Positions 45,335 to 54,623 are shown, numbered from the stretch's first letter. The stretch: 64,000 nucleotides of DNA from an uncultured Atopobium sp. (GCA_938045565.1 CALIAZ010000002.1:260090-324089), one strand, 5' to 3'. Numbers and translations are program-made. Notes: generated from the sequence alone by a model not told the origin.

Positions 45335-46318
45335 TCATTTCTCTGGGTCGCGTTTAACCGCTACCCTCATCAGGGCGCTTCTCGCCCTTGGGTTGCGCTC
45401 AATCTCTTCTGGAGTGGCCACAAGAGGTTTGCGCGTAATCACGTCAACTATCGGCACTTGACCGCACATACAAACCGGAAGGTCTGGCGGGCAGATACAA
45501 CCTTGGCTCAGCTCGGAGAACACGTGTTTGACAATGCGATCTTCAAGCGAGTGGTACGAGATAACGCAAATCCTGCCTCCTGGATTAGCCCAAGAAATTG
45601 CAGAGCGAAGTCCGCGCTCCAAAACCTCAAGCTCATGGTTCACTTCAATACGAAGTGCTTGGAACGTCTTTCTGGCAGGATGTCCGCCGTGACGACGCGC
45701 TGCTGCGGGAATTGCCGCCTTGATTACCTCAACAAGATCAAGTGTCGTTTGGATGGGACGCTTTTCTCGCGTTTGTACAATGCGTCGTGCAATGCGTGAG
45801 GCAAATTTCTCGTCTCCGTAAATTCGAAGGATTCGGGCGAGGTCGGCTTCGTTGTAGGTGTTGATGACCTCTTGTGCAGTTGGAGTTTGTTTGCCCGGGT
45901 CCATTCGCATATCCAACGGGGCATCTTCGTGGTACGAAAAGCCTCGCTCTGGGATATCAAGCTGAGGAGAAGAAACACCAATATCAAAAAGGAAACAGTC
46001 AACTCCGGGGACTTCTGCAGAAACGAGAAGTTCATCGAGGTCGCCAAAATTTCCCTTAAGCGGTAAAAACTCCGCGTTTGGTACTTCTTGCTTCAGGCGA
46101 GCAGCTGCTGCTTGATGAGCCATTGCGTCCTGGTCAATTCCAATGGAAAGACCATCTGGAGCAATCAGCTTTGCCATCTCTACGGTGTGGCCCGCTCCTC
46201 CCAAGGTGCAGTCGCAAACAACTTCACCTGGCTTGGGGTCCAGCTCGCGCAGCACTTCTGTAAGCATTACTGGTTGGTGCCGATATTCGACTTTCAAGTT
46301 ACCGTCTTCTACCTTCAC
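45335..46318 (-). CDS. rsmH: 16S rRNA (cytosine-1402-N4) methyltransferase
   Basis: RsmH/MraW of 327 residues: YRHQPVMLTEVL, the SAM site CDCTLGGAGHT near residue 36, GIDQDAMA, DIGVSSPQLD, RGFSYHEDAPLDMRMD and HSLEDRIVKHVF. The start is GTG 46318 in the short gap behind mraZ; GGCGAGAA lies directly before it and may act as its ribosome site. Confidence 0.95.
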   Translation of the reverse strand: MKVEDGNLKVEYRHQPVMLTEVLRELDPKPGEVVCDCTLGGAGHTVEMAKLIAPDGLSIGIDQDAMAHQAAAARLKQEVPNAEFLPLKGNFGDLDELLVSAEVPGVDCFLFDIGVSSPQLDIPERGFSYHEDAPLDMRMDPGKQTPTAQEVINTYNEADLARILRIYGDEKFASRIARRIVQTREKRPIQTTLDLVEVIKAAIPAAARRHGGHPARKTFQALRIEVNHELEVLERGLRSAISWANPGGRICVISYHSLEDRIVKHVFSELSQGCICPPDLPVCMCGQVPIVDVITRKPLVATPEEIERNPRARSALMRVAVKRDPEK

Positions 46319-46333
46319 GATCTTCTCGCCTCA

Positions 46334-46768
46334 CTAGGCGCCAAAGATGAGGTCCTCGAGCGTTGCAACGCGGTCATCTGCCGAGAAGAGGCTGTTCCAC
46401 TTGTTGGTGTTCCAAATCTCAAAGTGGTCGCCGTTACCGACAATAGTGACGTCGCGGTCAAGCTGGAGCTTCTCCCTAGCCTGTGGATCGGACTCGTCAA
46501 TCTTTCCCAGAGCAACACGGCCGGCCGAGTCAATGTCGACGGTTGTTGCTGCTGCGTTCAGCATGCGAAGTGCTGTGACGTCGTCACGGTTCCTTGGGTT
46601 GAGGTTCAGACTTGCAATCCAAGCCTCATACGCCTCAGGTGAGTAGCCGTAAAGCGCGTCCTGTCGACGGAGCAAGATGACAACATCGCCAAGCTGCTTG
46701 CGCTGAGGTGCAGGAAGAGTCACGCGAATCTTGGAGTCCAGCGAACGCTGATACTGACCAGTAAGCAT
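46334..46768 (-). CDS. mraZ: Transcriptional regulator MraZ
   Basis: Two AbrB-like domains in 144 residues: LTGQYQRSLDSKIRVTLPAPQRKQL, then a second with VDIDSAGRVALG. MraZ represses its own dcw operon. The ATG at 46768 follows GGGGGAG. The four-repeat operator upstream fits self-control. Confidence 0.94.
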   Translation of the reverse strand: MLTGQYQRSLDSKIRVTLPAPQRKQLGDVVILLRRQDALYGYSPEAYEAWIASLNLNPRNRDDVTALRMLNAAATTVDIDSAGRVALGKIDESDPQAREKLQLDRDVTIVGNGDHFEIWNTNKWNSLFSADDRVATLEDLIFGA

Positions 46769-46869
46769 GTCTCCCCCTTTCACGTTGGCGCCCCTTGCCG
46801 CGCGGGCTGTGTTTGTGTTGTGTGTGCGCGGCAACGCCTGGGCATAGTCCGTCGATTGAACGTGGAATA

Positions 46870-46920
46870 AATATAACTCATTTCGACACTTACACACACT
46901 AGAAAACACTTTCCAACACC
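46870..46920 (-). promoter_or_regulatory. mraZ promoter and MraZ operator with four 10-bp-spaced repeats
   Basis: Read on the minus strand, GGTGT, AGTGT, AGTGT and AGTGT occur at exactly ten-base steps (plus-strand ACACC at 46916 and ACACT at 46906, 46896, 46886); a degenerate fifth unit (TGAGT) follows. TATATT at 46875-46870 is a candidate -10. Tandem GTG-containing boxes with a ten-base period are the known MraZ binding pattern. Confidence 0.8.
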
Positions 46921-46997
46921 AAGTATTTTTCTTATGGTTTAGCTGGGGTTTAACGAAAATATAAATTGATGGAGTAAGACCACAATATGTAGTATTT

Positions 46998-47029
46998 AAA
47001 AAAATCCGAACTACAAAAGAACGGATTTT
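46998..47029 (-). terminator. Rho-independent terminator after xerD
   Basis: AAAATCCG and CGGATTTT pair around a 13-base loop; on the minus strand a run of seven T follows. It ends the long ruvX-to-xerD gene run before the dcw promoter. Confidence 0.8.
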
Positions 47030-47184
47030 CTTAGTCTTGGACCCAATTTATTAATTTTTTATGAAGTGAAAATTTTTGAGAAAATTGTGGTGAACTCGTG
47101 ACGAAAATCACACGTTACTCAAACAAAATCCCCACCTTGCTTTTACGCAGTCACCACTTTGCCTCACGATTGCATTAAGCGCGT

Positions 47185-48093
47185 TTATTTGTCCGCGTGA
47201 ACGTGGGCTCTTGGGTGAGCCTCAAGGTACACGTCTCTAATGTGCGACCTATCTACGTGCGTATAGAGCTGCGTGGTTGAAATATCAACATGTCCTAAAA
47301 GCTCCTGCACCGAGCGAAGATCAGCGCCACCCTCTAGAAGGTGTGTGGCAAAACTGTGGCGCAGTGTGTGAGGATGCAAACCTTCAATCCCCACTACCCT
47401 GCCGTAATTTGCCACCAGTTTATGTACCGACTGGCGAGAAATATGTCCACCTCTGGCGTTTACAAACACCTCAGACACCTGGCCGTGCTTAAGCAAAAGT
47501 GAACGAGCTTCATAAAGGTATGTTTTAAGTGCACGATGCGCAGAGCCTAACACGGGGACTACGCGCTCTTTGGAACCCTTACCAAAAACACGCAAGAGTT
47601 CATCTTCTAGAAGGACACCTCGAACCTCAAGATCGCAAAGCTCAGACACACGAAGCCCACACCCATACAGCAACTCAAGTATGGCTCTATCTCGAATGCC
47701 TAGGGGCGAATTAGGAAATGGCTGATCAAGCAGCTCTTCTGCCTTCTCTTGAGAGATAACATCAGGAAGCCTTTGAATTCTTGCTGCGGTAGGTAAATCT
47801 TCAGCTGGAGATGACTCACAAATTTGCTCAACAGCCATAAACTTGTGGAAGTTTCTAAGTGCCGCAGTGTGGCGCTCAACCGAAGCTGGAGCCATACCTA
47901 AATCTCTAAGAGAGCCTATGTACTCTTCAACATCGGAGCGAGTCACCTGGTTGGGCAAAGTAATCTTTTTGCCATTCAGCCAAAGCAAATAACCTTCTAA
48001 ATCTCTGGTATAGGCATCAAGCGTATTTACAGAAAGACCTCGCTCAACAGCAACGTACGCTAAAAATTCTGTACGCGCCTGAGCGAGGTCCAT
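47185..48093 (-). CDS. xerD: Site-specific tyrosine recombinase XerD/XerC
   Basis: Resolves chromosome dimers at dif. 302 residues: an N-terminal SAM-like core-binding domain (SVNTLDAYTRDL) and the catalytic domain with Arg in YGCGLRVSEL, Lys in GKGSKERVVP, HPHTLRHSFATHLLEGGADLRSVQELLGH and Tyr in QLYTH. The housekeeping context (pyrG, recN) argues against a mobile-element integrase. XerC versus XerD cannot be settled from this alone. Confidence 0.9.
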   Translation of the reverse strand: MDLAQARTEFLAYVAVERGLSVNTLDAYTRDLEGYLLWLNGKKITLPNQVTRSDVEEYIGSLRDLGMAPASVERHTAALRNFHKFMAVEQICESSPAEDLPTAARIQRLPDVISQEKAEELLDQPFPNSPLGIRDRAILELLYGCGLRVSELCDLEVRGVLLEDELLRVFGKGSKERVVPVLGSAHRALKTYLYEARSLLLKHGQVSEVFVNARGGHISRQSVHKLVANYGRVVGIEGLHPHTLRHSFATHLLEGGADLRSVQELLGHVDISTTQLYTHVDRSHIRDVYLEAHPRAHVHADK

Positions 48094-48121
48094 AAGTATT
48101 CTTCCCTATTAAAAATTCTGC

Positions 48122-49771
48122 TTAGAGAGCCTGGTTTACATCATGACGGTCAACACCCTCATGATGAGCGATTGCTGCACGTGCAAACTCACGGAACAAA
48201 GGTGCAGGATGAGTTGGACGGCTCTTGAACTCTGGGTGTGCCTGGCTTGCAACAAACCAAGGGTGAACAGACTCTGGAAGCTCAATCATCTCTACGAGGC
48301 GATCGTCTGGAGAAACACCAGAAACGACCAGACCAGCCTCAACAAGCTGATTACGGAATACGTTGCTTACCTCATAGCGGTGACGATGACGCTCGTAAAC
48401 CAAGTTGTTGCCATATGCCTCGTGTGCAAGAGTTCCCTCAACAACCTTGCAAGGATAAGAACCAAGGCGCATGGTACCGCCCTTGTCAGTAATATCCTCC
48501 TGATCAGGCATAAGATCGATGACAGGATATGGAGTATCTGGACCAAACTCTGCTGAATTTGCACCCTCCATGCCGCAGACGTCACGAGCAAACTCAGTAA
48601 CAGCCATCTGCATACCAAGGCAAACACCAAGGTAAGGAATCTTGAGCTCACGGGCACGACGAATAGCAACCATCTTACCCTCTACACCGCGAAGACCAAA
48701 GCCACCAGGAACCAAAATGCCATCTGCACCAGCAAGCTCCTGCTCTACGTCTTCTTCTGTCAGCTCTTCACCATTTACCAGGCGGATATCAACGTGTCTG
48801 CCATAGAAAATACCAGAGTGGTGAAGTGCCTCAATAACAGAAAGGTAGGCATCAGGCAGCTGCGTATACTTGCCGACAACATAAATTCTTGTTGTGTCTT
48901 CAAGCGCATTTGCCTTATGCATAGCGGTAGTAAATGCTTCCCAACTGCCAAGATCACTTAGACGGACTTCAAGACCAAGGCGCTCAAGTACCTTCTTGTC
49001 AAATCCCTGTGCTGCCAGATGTGCTGGAACATCGTAAATTGAAGGTAAATCGTTGTTTTCAAAAACACAATCTGCATCAACGTCGCAGAAATTAGCGATT
49101 TTCTCGCGAATAGATTCATCCACAGAATGGCTAGAACGGCACACGATAAAGTCTGGCTGAATACCAAGGGAACGAAGCTCTTTTACGGAGTGCTGCGTAG
49201 GCTTAGTCTTGACCTCATGAGCAGCAGCAATATAAGGAACAAGGCTCACGTGAATAATAGCAACGTTGCTTGCGCCACGCTCTTTTCTAAACTGGCGAAT
49301 TGCCTCAACAAAAGGCTGAGACTCAATATCACCAATAGTGCCACCAAGCTCTGTGATGACTATATCAGCATTAGTAACCTCTTCAATGCGAGCAAAACGA
49401 GCCTTAATTGCATCAGTTACATGAGGAATTACCTGAACTGTTCCGCCAAGGAAGTCTCCAGCGCGCTCTCGCTGAATCAAAGACTGATAAATGAGGCCAG
49501 TGGTGAAGTTAGACTCCCTGGTAAGATTCTCGTCAATAAAGCGCTCATAATGACCAAGGTCAAGGTCAGTCTCTTTACCGTCCTCAGTAACAAAAACCTC
49601 ACCATGCTGGAAAGGACTCATAGTGCCTGGATCAACATTGAGATATGGGTCAGCTTTTTGCATCATGACCTTATAGCCACGAGCCTTAAGAAGTCGGCCG
49701 AGAGATGCAGCAGTGATTCCTTTTCCAAGAGATGAAACAACGCCACCTGTTACAAATATGTGCTTGGTCAT
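48122..49771 (-). CDS. pyrG: CTP synthase
   Basis: Makes CTP from UTP with glutamine nitrogen. 549 residues: amidoligase domain with FVTGGVVSSLGKGITAASL and DPYLNVDPGTMSPFQHGEVFV, then a class I amidotransferase domain with the nucleophile Cys in GVCLGMQ near residue 390 and the C-terminal HPEF. GGGAG precedes ATG. Confidence 0.97.
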   Translation of the reverse strand: MTKHIFVTGGVVSSLGKGITAASLGRLLKARGYKVMMQKADPYLNVDPGTMSPFQHGEVFVTEDGKETDLDLGHYERFIDENLTRESNFTTGLIYQSLIQRERAGDFLGGTVQVIPHVTDAIKARFARIEEVTNADIVITELGGTIGDIESQPFVEAIRQFRKERGASNVAIIHVSLVPYIAAAHEVKTKPTQHSVKELRSLGIQPDFIVCRSSHSVDESIREKIANFCDVDADCVFENNDLPSIYDVPAHLAAQGFDKKVLERLGLEVRLSDLGSWEAFTTAMHKANALEDTTRIYVVGKYTQLPDAYLSVIEALHHSGIFYGRHVDIRLVNGEELTEEDVEQELAGADGILVPGGFGLRGVEGKMVAIRRARELKIPYLGVCLGMQMAVTEFARDVCGMEGANSAEFGPDTPYPVIDLMPDQEDITDKGGTMRLGSYPCKVVEGTLAHEAYGNNLVYERHRHRYEVSNVFRNQLVEAGLVVSGVSPDDRLVEMIELPESVHPWFVASQAHPEFKSRPTHPAPLFREFARAAIAHHEGVDRHDVNQAL

Positions 49772-49905
49772 GGATTACTCCCGTAGGTAAGATTAGCCAA
49801 TTACATTTCTACGGGTCTTTATATTATTCCGCTTTAAGGCCCATAGTGCCGAGAAATTTAATCTCCAAACAAATACATTGTTATGTCCATGTAGTTCTGA
49901 AAAAT

Positions 49906-51537
49906 CTAGCGGACTTCTGACAGCAGCTCATGCGCGTGAGCCAAAGAAGCCTCAGTTATAGAGCCTGAAAGCATGCGTGCAATCTCTTCTTCTCTCTGAG
50001 TACCAGAAACCTCTGTAAGAGAAGTTATAGGAAGCGCGTTATGTTCTTCTGTCTTTGAGACTACATAATGTTTAGAGGCCATAACAGCAACCTGTGGCAG
50101 GTGAGTTACCACAATCACCTGATGTGTTTTAGCAAGCTGCGCTAAAACCTCTGCAAGAGCAACGGCAGTAGCTCCACCAACGCCAGCGTCAACCTCATCA
50201 AATACAAGCGTATCGCAAACGTCAGACTCTCCTAGAACCACTTTGCATGCAAGCATGACGCGAGAAACCTCACCACCAGAGGCAATCTTTCTAAGCGGAC
50301 GAGCAGTCATCTGAGCTGAAGGCTTATACATAAGCTCAATCTTTGTAGAGCCAACTTTATTCCACTGCTCAAAAGGAAGATCTTCAAAGTTTAATTCAAT
50401 CTGGGCTGAACCCATCTGCAGATGACTCATTTGCTTAGTAACAGCATCACAAAGTTTTGGAGCTGCAGCAACACGAACCTTTTTAAGTGCCTGAGCCCTT
50501 ACGGTAAGAGTCTCTTTTGCCCTATCTACCCCTGCCTGTGCCTCACGGACAAGCTTTTCTGTGTCTCTTGTAACCTCAAGAAGATTTTGAGCTACCTGGT
50601 ATTTTTTAAATACGTCTTTCATGCCAGGACCATACGTTCTCATAAGACCCTGAAGACGAGCCATACGACTTTGCATCTCTTCAAGTGCTTCTTCATCAAA
50701 ATCGAGAGATCCAACATAGCTTCTGAGCTCTGAAGAAACATCCTCAATCTCTATAAGTGCACCTGAAAGAGACTCTGCATAATTACCTAGCGTAGCATCA
50801 AACGTTGAAGCACTCTGAAGCATCTGAACTGCATCAGAGAGAGAATCAATGATACCCTCATCACTTGAGAGCAACTCATGTGTTCCTCCTGCAGCTTGAA
50901 GGAGAGCCTCTGCGTGTTCAAACCGAGGAAGTTGCTCTTCTAGGTCTTCTAACTCCCCTTCTTTAGGAGAGACTTCATCAATTCTTTGGACAAGAAATGC
51001 CGCTTCATCAATCTTTGAATTGCTAGACTGGCTTACTTCAATAACTCGTTGAAGTTCAGCGACTGCAGCATGGTAAGCATGAAGAGCGTCTACATACTCT
51101 GTCTGGCAAGATTGAATATCTGATCCAATCCATGCGTCTAGCATGCTGACATGGTTCTTTACGTCAAGCAGCCTTTGATGTTCATGTTGACCACACAGAT
51201 CAATTGATGTTCCAATGCCTCCAGCCAGCTCTTTAACTGATGCCATGTGGCCATTAATCTCTACCCTGCCTCTACCATCAGCAGAGACTTTTCTAGAGAC
51301 AACAATGCCCTCTTGATCTTCTGGTGAGGTAAAAAAGCGTGCTTCAACCCTAAGGGCTTCGGTTCCTTCTCTGACTGCAGAAGCATCTGCACGCTCACCA
51401 ACTAAGAGCTTAATAGAAGATAAAAGAGCAGTCTTACCGGCGCCCGTCTCTCCTGTTAAAACAGTTAAACCTGATGCGGGAGCAAGAGAAGCATCTTCAA
51501 TAAGTGCAACATTTTGCACACGAAGTTCATCAAGCAT
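49906..51537 (-). CDS. recN: DNA repair protein RecN
   Basis: SMC-like ATPase for double-strand break repair. 543 residues with Walker A GETGAGKTALL near residue 30, a central coiled coil, ASGGEVSRVMLACK signature, Walker B TLVFDEVDAGVGG and HLPQVA. The ATG is 11 bases after the nadK stop, so the two form an operon that carries an SOS-type box upstream. Confidence 0.95.
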   Translation of the reverse strand: MLDELRVQNVALIEDASLAPASGLTVLTGETGAGKTALLSSIKLLVGERADASAVREGTEALRVEARFFTSPEDQEGIVVSRKVSADGRGRVEINGHMASVKELAGGIGTSIDLCGQHEHQRLLDVKNHVSMLDAWIGSDIQSCQTEYVDALHAYHAAVAELQRVIEVSQSSNSKIDEAAFLVQRIDEVSPKEGELEDLEEQLPRFEHAEALLQAAGGTHELLSSDEGIIDSLSDAVQMLQSASTFDATLGNYAESLSGALIEIEDVSSELRSYVGSLDFDEEALEEMQSRMARLQGLMRTYGPGMKDVFKKYQVAQNLLEVTRDTEKLVREAQAGVDRAKETLTVRAQALKKVRVAAAPKLCDAVTKQMSHLQMGSAQIELNFEDLPFEQWNKVGSTKIELMYKPSAQMTARPLRKIASGGEVSRVMLACKVVLGESDVCDTLVFDEVDAGVGGATAVALAEVLAQLAKTHQVIVVTHLPQVAVMASKHYVVSKTEEHNALPITSLTEVSGTQREEEIARMLSGSITEASLAHAHELLSEVR

Positions 51538-51548
51538 ATATAACCTGC

Positions 51549-52406
51549 TTACTGACCAGTTTTACCGTAAAACACGCGAGAAACTGAGCGATAGAAACTA
51601 TCAGCGCTTCTATCAAGCAGAATGATATCTCCTGGTCCACGGCTAATACGGGCTTTGGTAGCCATACCCTCCTCTGGATGCTTGATGTTTTGTCCATCAG
51701 AGAAGAAGTGACATGGTGCAGGTCTATCTTTTGACATGGTGATTTCAACCACATCAGAAGGAGAGGTTAGAAATGCGCGAGCCAAAATAGTATGTGGTGC
51801 AATTGGCACACAAACCATTCCTGAGAACTCTGGTGTAACAATAGGGCCACCAGCAGCAAGAGCATAACCAGTAGATCCAGTTGCTGTACTAACGACAAAG
51901 CCATCGCCGCGAAGCTTATCAATATGGTTGCCCGATACAGAAACCGTAAACTCAACCATATCGCCTGCTCCACCTCTGGAAACAGCAAAATCATTGAGTG
52001 AGAAGGTCTTCTCGACGTGTGTTTCTCCAGAAGGAAGCTCATATTCTGTTTCTATTGCAAGCGTTGCTCTTCTAGAAACGTGAAGCTCTCCTGCAAGAGC
52101 ATCAGCTACCATCTCAATCATTTGATTAGGAGTTGCACTGGTTAAAAAGCCAAGGTGACCGTATGAAATACCCAAGATAGGAATTTCTGAATACTCAACG
52201 ATTTTGGCAGCTCTAAGAAGTGTTCCGTCCCCACCAAGAGAAATAACAAGCTGACAATCAGAGCAGTCTACAACTTTATCTGGGAACAGCTTTTTATCGT
52301 GTACCCACTGGACATCACATCCCTGCTCAAAAAGCCATTCTTCAAGTTCACGTGCACCAGAAACAGCAACTTCTCTTGAATAATTTGGAACAAGAAGCAC
52401 CTTCAC
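51549..52406 (-). CDS. nadK: NAD kinase
   Basis: Phosphorylates NAD to NADP. LVISLGGDGTLLRAA near residue 60, GHLGFLT, NDFAVSRG, GDGFVVSTATGSTGYALAAGGPI and PIAPH are the family motifs. About 286 residues from GTG 52406, which follows GGGAG; another GTG at 52439 is in frame. TATACT at 52480-52475 is a candidate -10. Confidence 0.94.
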   Translation of the reverse strand: MKVLLVPNYSREVAVSGARELEEWLFEQGCDVQWVHDKKLFPDKVVDCSDCQLVISLGGDGTLLRAAKIVEYSEIPILGISYGHLGFLTSATPNQMIEMVADALAGELHVSRRATLAIETEYELPSGETHVEKTFSLNDFAVSRGGAGDMVEFTVSVSGNHIDKLRGDGFVVSTATGSTGYALAAGGPIVTPEFSGMVCVPIAPHTILARAFLTSPSDVVEITMSKDRPAPCHFFSDGQNIKHPEEGMATKARISRGPGDIILLDRSADSFYRSVSRVFYGKTGQ

Positions 52407-52510
52407 GCAAACCACTCTCCCGATTTTGCTTGACTGCACAACTGAAACAGTTAAACGTCTAATTCGATGTACCTAGTATACCTAAAAACCTACGAACAAT
52501 ACCACAAAAT

Positions 52511-52524
52511 AGAACATTAGTTCT
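52511..52524 (-). promoter_or_regulatory. SOS (LexA)-type box upstream of nadK-recN
   Basis: AGAACATTAGTTCT has the GAAC-N4-GTTC core of the Gram-positive LexA box. It sits just upstream of the expected -35 region of the nadK-recN operon and its last bases touch the tlyA stop codon. recN is a known SOS gene in several bacteria. Confidence 0.6.
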
Positions 52525-53329
52525 ATTTCACCATTTCTACAGAATGATTTAAAACCACTGAAGCGAGATCTAAATCGTACGATCCTGCCCCGAGCTGCCC
52601 AAACAGCAAATATTCCACGTTACCCTTAGCACCATGAATAGGACTCTCACATGCGCCTAAAGGACCCATATGAGCTTCTTTGAACGAATCGGCAACCTTT
52701 TGCAACGTATGCAGACGCACGGACGAATCAGTCACAATGCCGCCCTCGCCCACTTCTTCTCTCTTAGCTTCAAACTGTGGTTTGACCAGCGTAACAAAAA
52801 CTCCTTCAGGAGCTAGAACATCTAAGACAGAGGGAAGAATTGACAGGATTGAAGTAAACGACACGTCGCACACGGCTAGGTCAAAGACATGAGAATAGCC
52901 CAATTCTGGCAGCGAAGTAATATTTGTTCGCTCAAGCAGCTCAACCCTACTGTCATTTCTTAGCGACCAATCAAACTGAGCATAGCCAACATCAACTGAG
53001 GTAACCGAAGCAGCTCCATTTTGAAGCAGGCAATCGGTAAAACCACCAGTTGAACAGCCAATATCTAAGCATTTTTTATGTTGTGCCGTAAAATCAAAAA
53101 CTTCAAAGGCTCGCTCGAGCTTAAGTCCGCCTCTACTTACGTACGGAATAGCGCCTTTTACGTGCAGAAATAATCCCTCAGGAACAAGCTCTCCTGCTGA
53201 GGTCAGCCTTCTGTCACTCGTAGAAACATCGCCCGCAAGAATCGCGCGCAGTGCAGCCTGAGTATCTTTGAAAAATCCTTGCCTAACCAGCTCTTTATCA
53301 AGCCTTTGGCGAGAAACACGTTGAGCCAC
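52523..53329 (-). CDS. tlyA: TlyA-family rRNA (cytidine-2'-O)-methyltransferase
   Basis: 268 residues: an N-terminal S4 RNA-binding domain (RLDKELVRQGFF, about 8-60), then an FtsJ-like methyltransferase with YVSRGGLKL, DIGCSTGGFTDCLLQ near residue 90, SVDVGY and VKPQFEA. Homologues methylate ribosomal RNA; some were first named hemolysins. Start GTG shares a base with the xseB stop. Confidence 0.92.
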   Translation of the reverse strand: MAQRVSRQRLDKELVRQGFFKDTQAALRAILAGDVSTSDRRLTSAGELVPEGLFLHVKGAIPYVSRGGLKLERAFEVFDFTAQHKKCLDIGCSTGGFTDCLLQNGAASVTSVDVGYAQFDWSLRNDSRVELLERTNITSLPELGYSHVFDLAVCDVSFTSILSILPSVLDVLAPEGVFVTLVKPQFEAKREEVGEGGIVTDSSVRLHTLQKVADSFKEAHMGPLGACESPIHGAKGNVEYLLFGQLGAGSYDLDLASVVLNHSVEMVK

Positions 53330-53667
53330 TAGTGCTCATCGCTTTCTGAAACTGCGTCATCAGACGACGTTTCATCTGCGGCTGAAGCCTCAGCTTGCTC
53401 ATCAGAAGTCTGCTCATCAGAAGCAGCTTCTTCGTTGGATGCATCTCCTGCAGCCTGAGCCTGAACCAGTCGCTCTTCCTCTTCTGGCGTAAACTCTGTG
53501 GTGTCAACCATGTTGACAGCCTTTGAGCCTAGAGCAATTGCCTCATCAAAGAGGTCAAGAGAATGCTCCAGCGAGACGTTTTTATCGCGAACTTGATCAA
53601 CAATTGAATCGAGCCTTGCGGTGATCTGGTCAAAGCTCTGATATTCAGACGTATCGATTTTTGCCAT
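53329..53667 (-). CDS. xseB: Exodeoxyribonuclease VII small subunit with acidic tail
   Basis: The first 70 residues match XseB (QSFDQITARLDSIVDQV, SLEHSLDLFDEAIALG). Behind them is an unusual tail of about 40 residues made almost only of Asp, Glu, Ala and Ser. The large subunit gene xseA, normally adjacent, is not in the window. The gene follows nusB by two bases. Confidence 0.85.
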   Translation of the reverse strand: MAKIDTSEYQSFDQITARLDSIVDQVRDKNVSLEHSLDLFDEAIALGSKAVNMVDTTEFTPEEEERLVQAQAAGDASNEEAASDEQTSDEQAEASAADETSSDDAVSESDEH

Positions 53668-53669
53668 GA

Positions 53670-54173
53670 CTACTCTGCATCTTCCACAGAGCCCTCTGGC
53701 TCTTCTTCAGAAACGTCTTGCTCAACAGATTGCTTATGGCACAGAGAATAAATGTCTTCTCCAACCTCAATGTCATCAACAATACGACCAAGAACGCCGT
53801 TAATAAAGCGAGGAGAATCATCGCCACAGTAAGCGCGAGCAAGATCAACTACCTCGTTAATAGCAACAGCTACATCAACCTCAGGAACCTCAAGAATCTC
53901 GTAAAGAGAAATTCTTAGGAGATTGCGGTCTACGGAAGGCATGCGATCTATTGCCCAATCTTTTGAGTAAGCAGCAATGATGTCATCAAGATCATCTCTG
54001 ATGCCATCTGCTCCTACTGCCAGTGACTGCGCATACTCGTCAAGAGGTCCCTCGGAGAGTGTGTAGTCTCCGTCGAGGACCTCAAGAACGCTGCGATTAG
54101 TGGCTTCAGCCTGGAACAAAAGCTGTAGTGCTTGGCTACGGGCGCGGGTACGTCCAAAAAACTTAACGCTCAA
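53670..54173 (-). CDS. nusB: Transcription antitermination factor NusB
   Basis: 167 residues. RTRARSQALQLLFQAEAT at the N-terminus, then DRNLLRISLYEIL, VAINEVVDLARAYCGDDSPRFINGVLG typical of NusB, and an acidic C-terminal extension. Start TTG 54173 has AAGGAG five bases before it, two bases after the asp23 stop. Confidence 0.94.
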   Translation of the reverse strand: MSVKFFGRTRARSQALQLLFQAEATNRSVLEVLDGDYTLSEGPLDEYAQSLAVGADGIRDDLDDIIAAYSKDWAIDRMPSVDRNLLRISLYEILEVPEVDVAVAINEVVDLARAYCGDDSPRFINGVLGRIVDDIEVGEDIYSLCHKQSVEQDVSEEEPEGSVEDAE

Positions 54174-54175
54174 GC

Positions 54176-54541
54176 CTACTCCTTAGGAAAAACAAGGCTG
54201 TCAATGTAAACATCAACGGAAGCAATACTGACGCCAATCTGCTCATTTACGGCAGTTGCAACAGCAAGTCTTACCTCAGAAGCAAGCTTTGTGAAAGGAT
54301 AGCCATAGAAAACGGTAAGGTGAACTCCAAGATGAAGCTGACCGTTCTCTACGCCTGCCTCAACAGCCTTCTCTGGTGCAAGACTTCTGCTGGTAAAAAC
54401 GTTAATAAGGTTGGATGCCAGTGTATCGTTTCCGCCAACGGAGGCAACACCTTCAACACTTCCAGCTGCGCCGGAGACAACCGTTGAAATTACATCTTTT
54501 GAGATGCCGATGCCTGCTATACGAAGCTCTGTTTCAGCCAT
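54176..54541 (-). CDS. Asp23/Gls24-family envelope stress protein
   Basis: 121-residue member of the alkaline-shock family: GIGISKDVISTVVSGAAG, then VHLTVFYGYPFTKLASEVR and a final VDVYIDSLVF. Sits between efp and nusB as in many Gram-positive genomes; linked to envelope homeostasis. Confidence 0.9.
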   Translation of the reverse strand: MAETELRIAGIGISKDVISTVVSGAAGSVEGVASVGGNDTLASNLINVFTSRSLAPEKAVEAGVENGQLHLGVHLTVFYGYPFTKLASEVRLAVATAVNEQIGVSIASVDVYIDSLVFPKE

Positions 54542-54623
54542 GTCTACCCCCTAAAAAAGACAAACTGTCTTTGAAATAATTACTCAATACCTGTTGGGCG
54601 CTTATGCACCCAAAGCATATGCG

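Larger units (their letters stand above)
46769..47184. other. Gene-free region between mraZ and xerD
   Basis: 416 bases. It holds the mraZ leader (GC-rich, 46769-46860), the -10/MraZ operator block (46870-46920), an A/T-rich stretch, and the xerD terminator (46998-47029). Beyond these I see no gene or RNA. Confidence 0.7.

Noticed and set aside
46334..46909. Longer MraZ starting at 46909
   Set aside because: The extension would run through the operator and leader, while the ATG at 46768 has a strong ribosome site and fits the family start.
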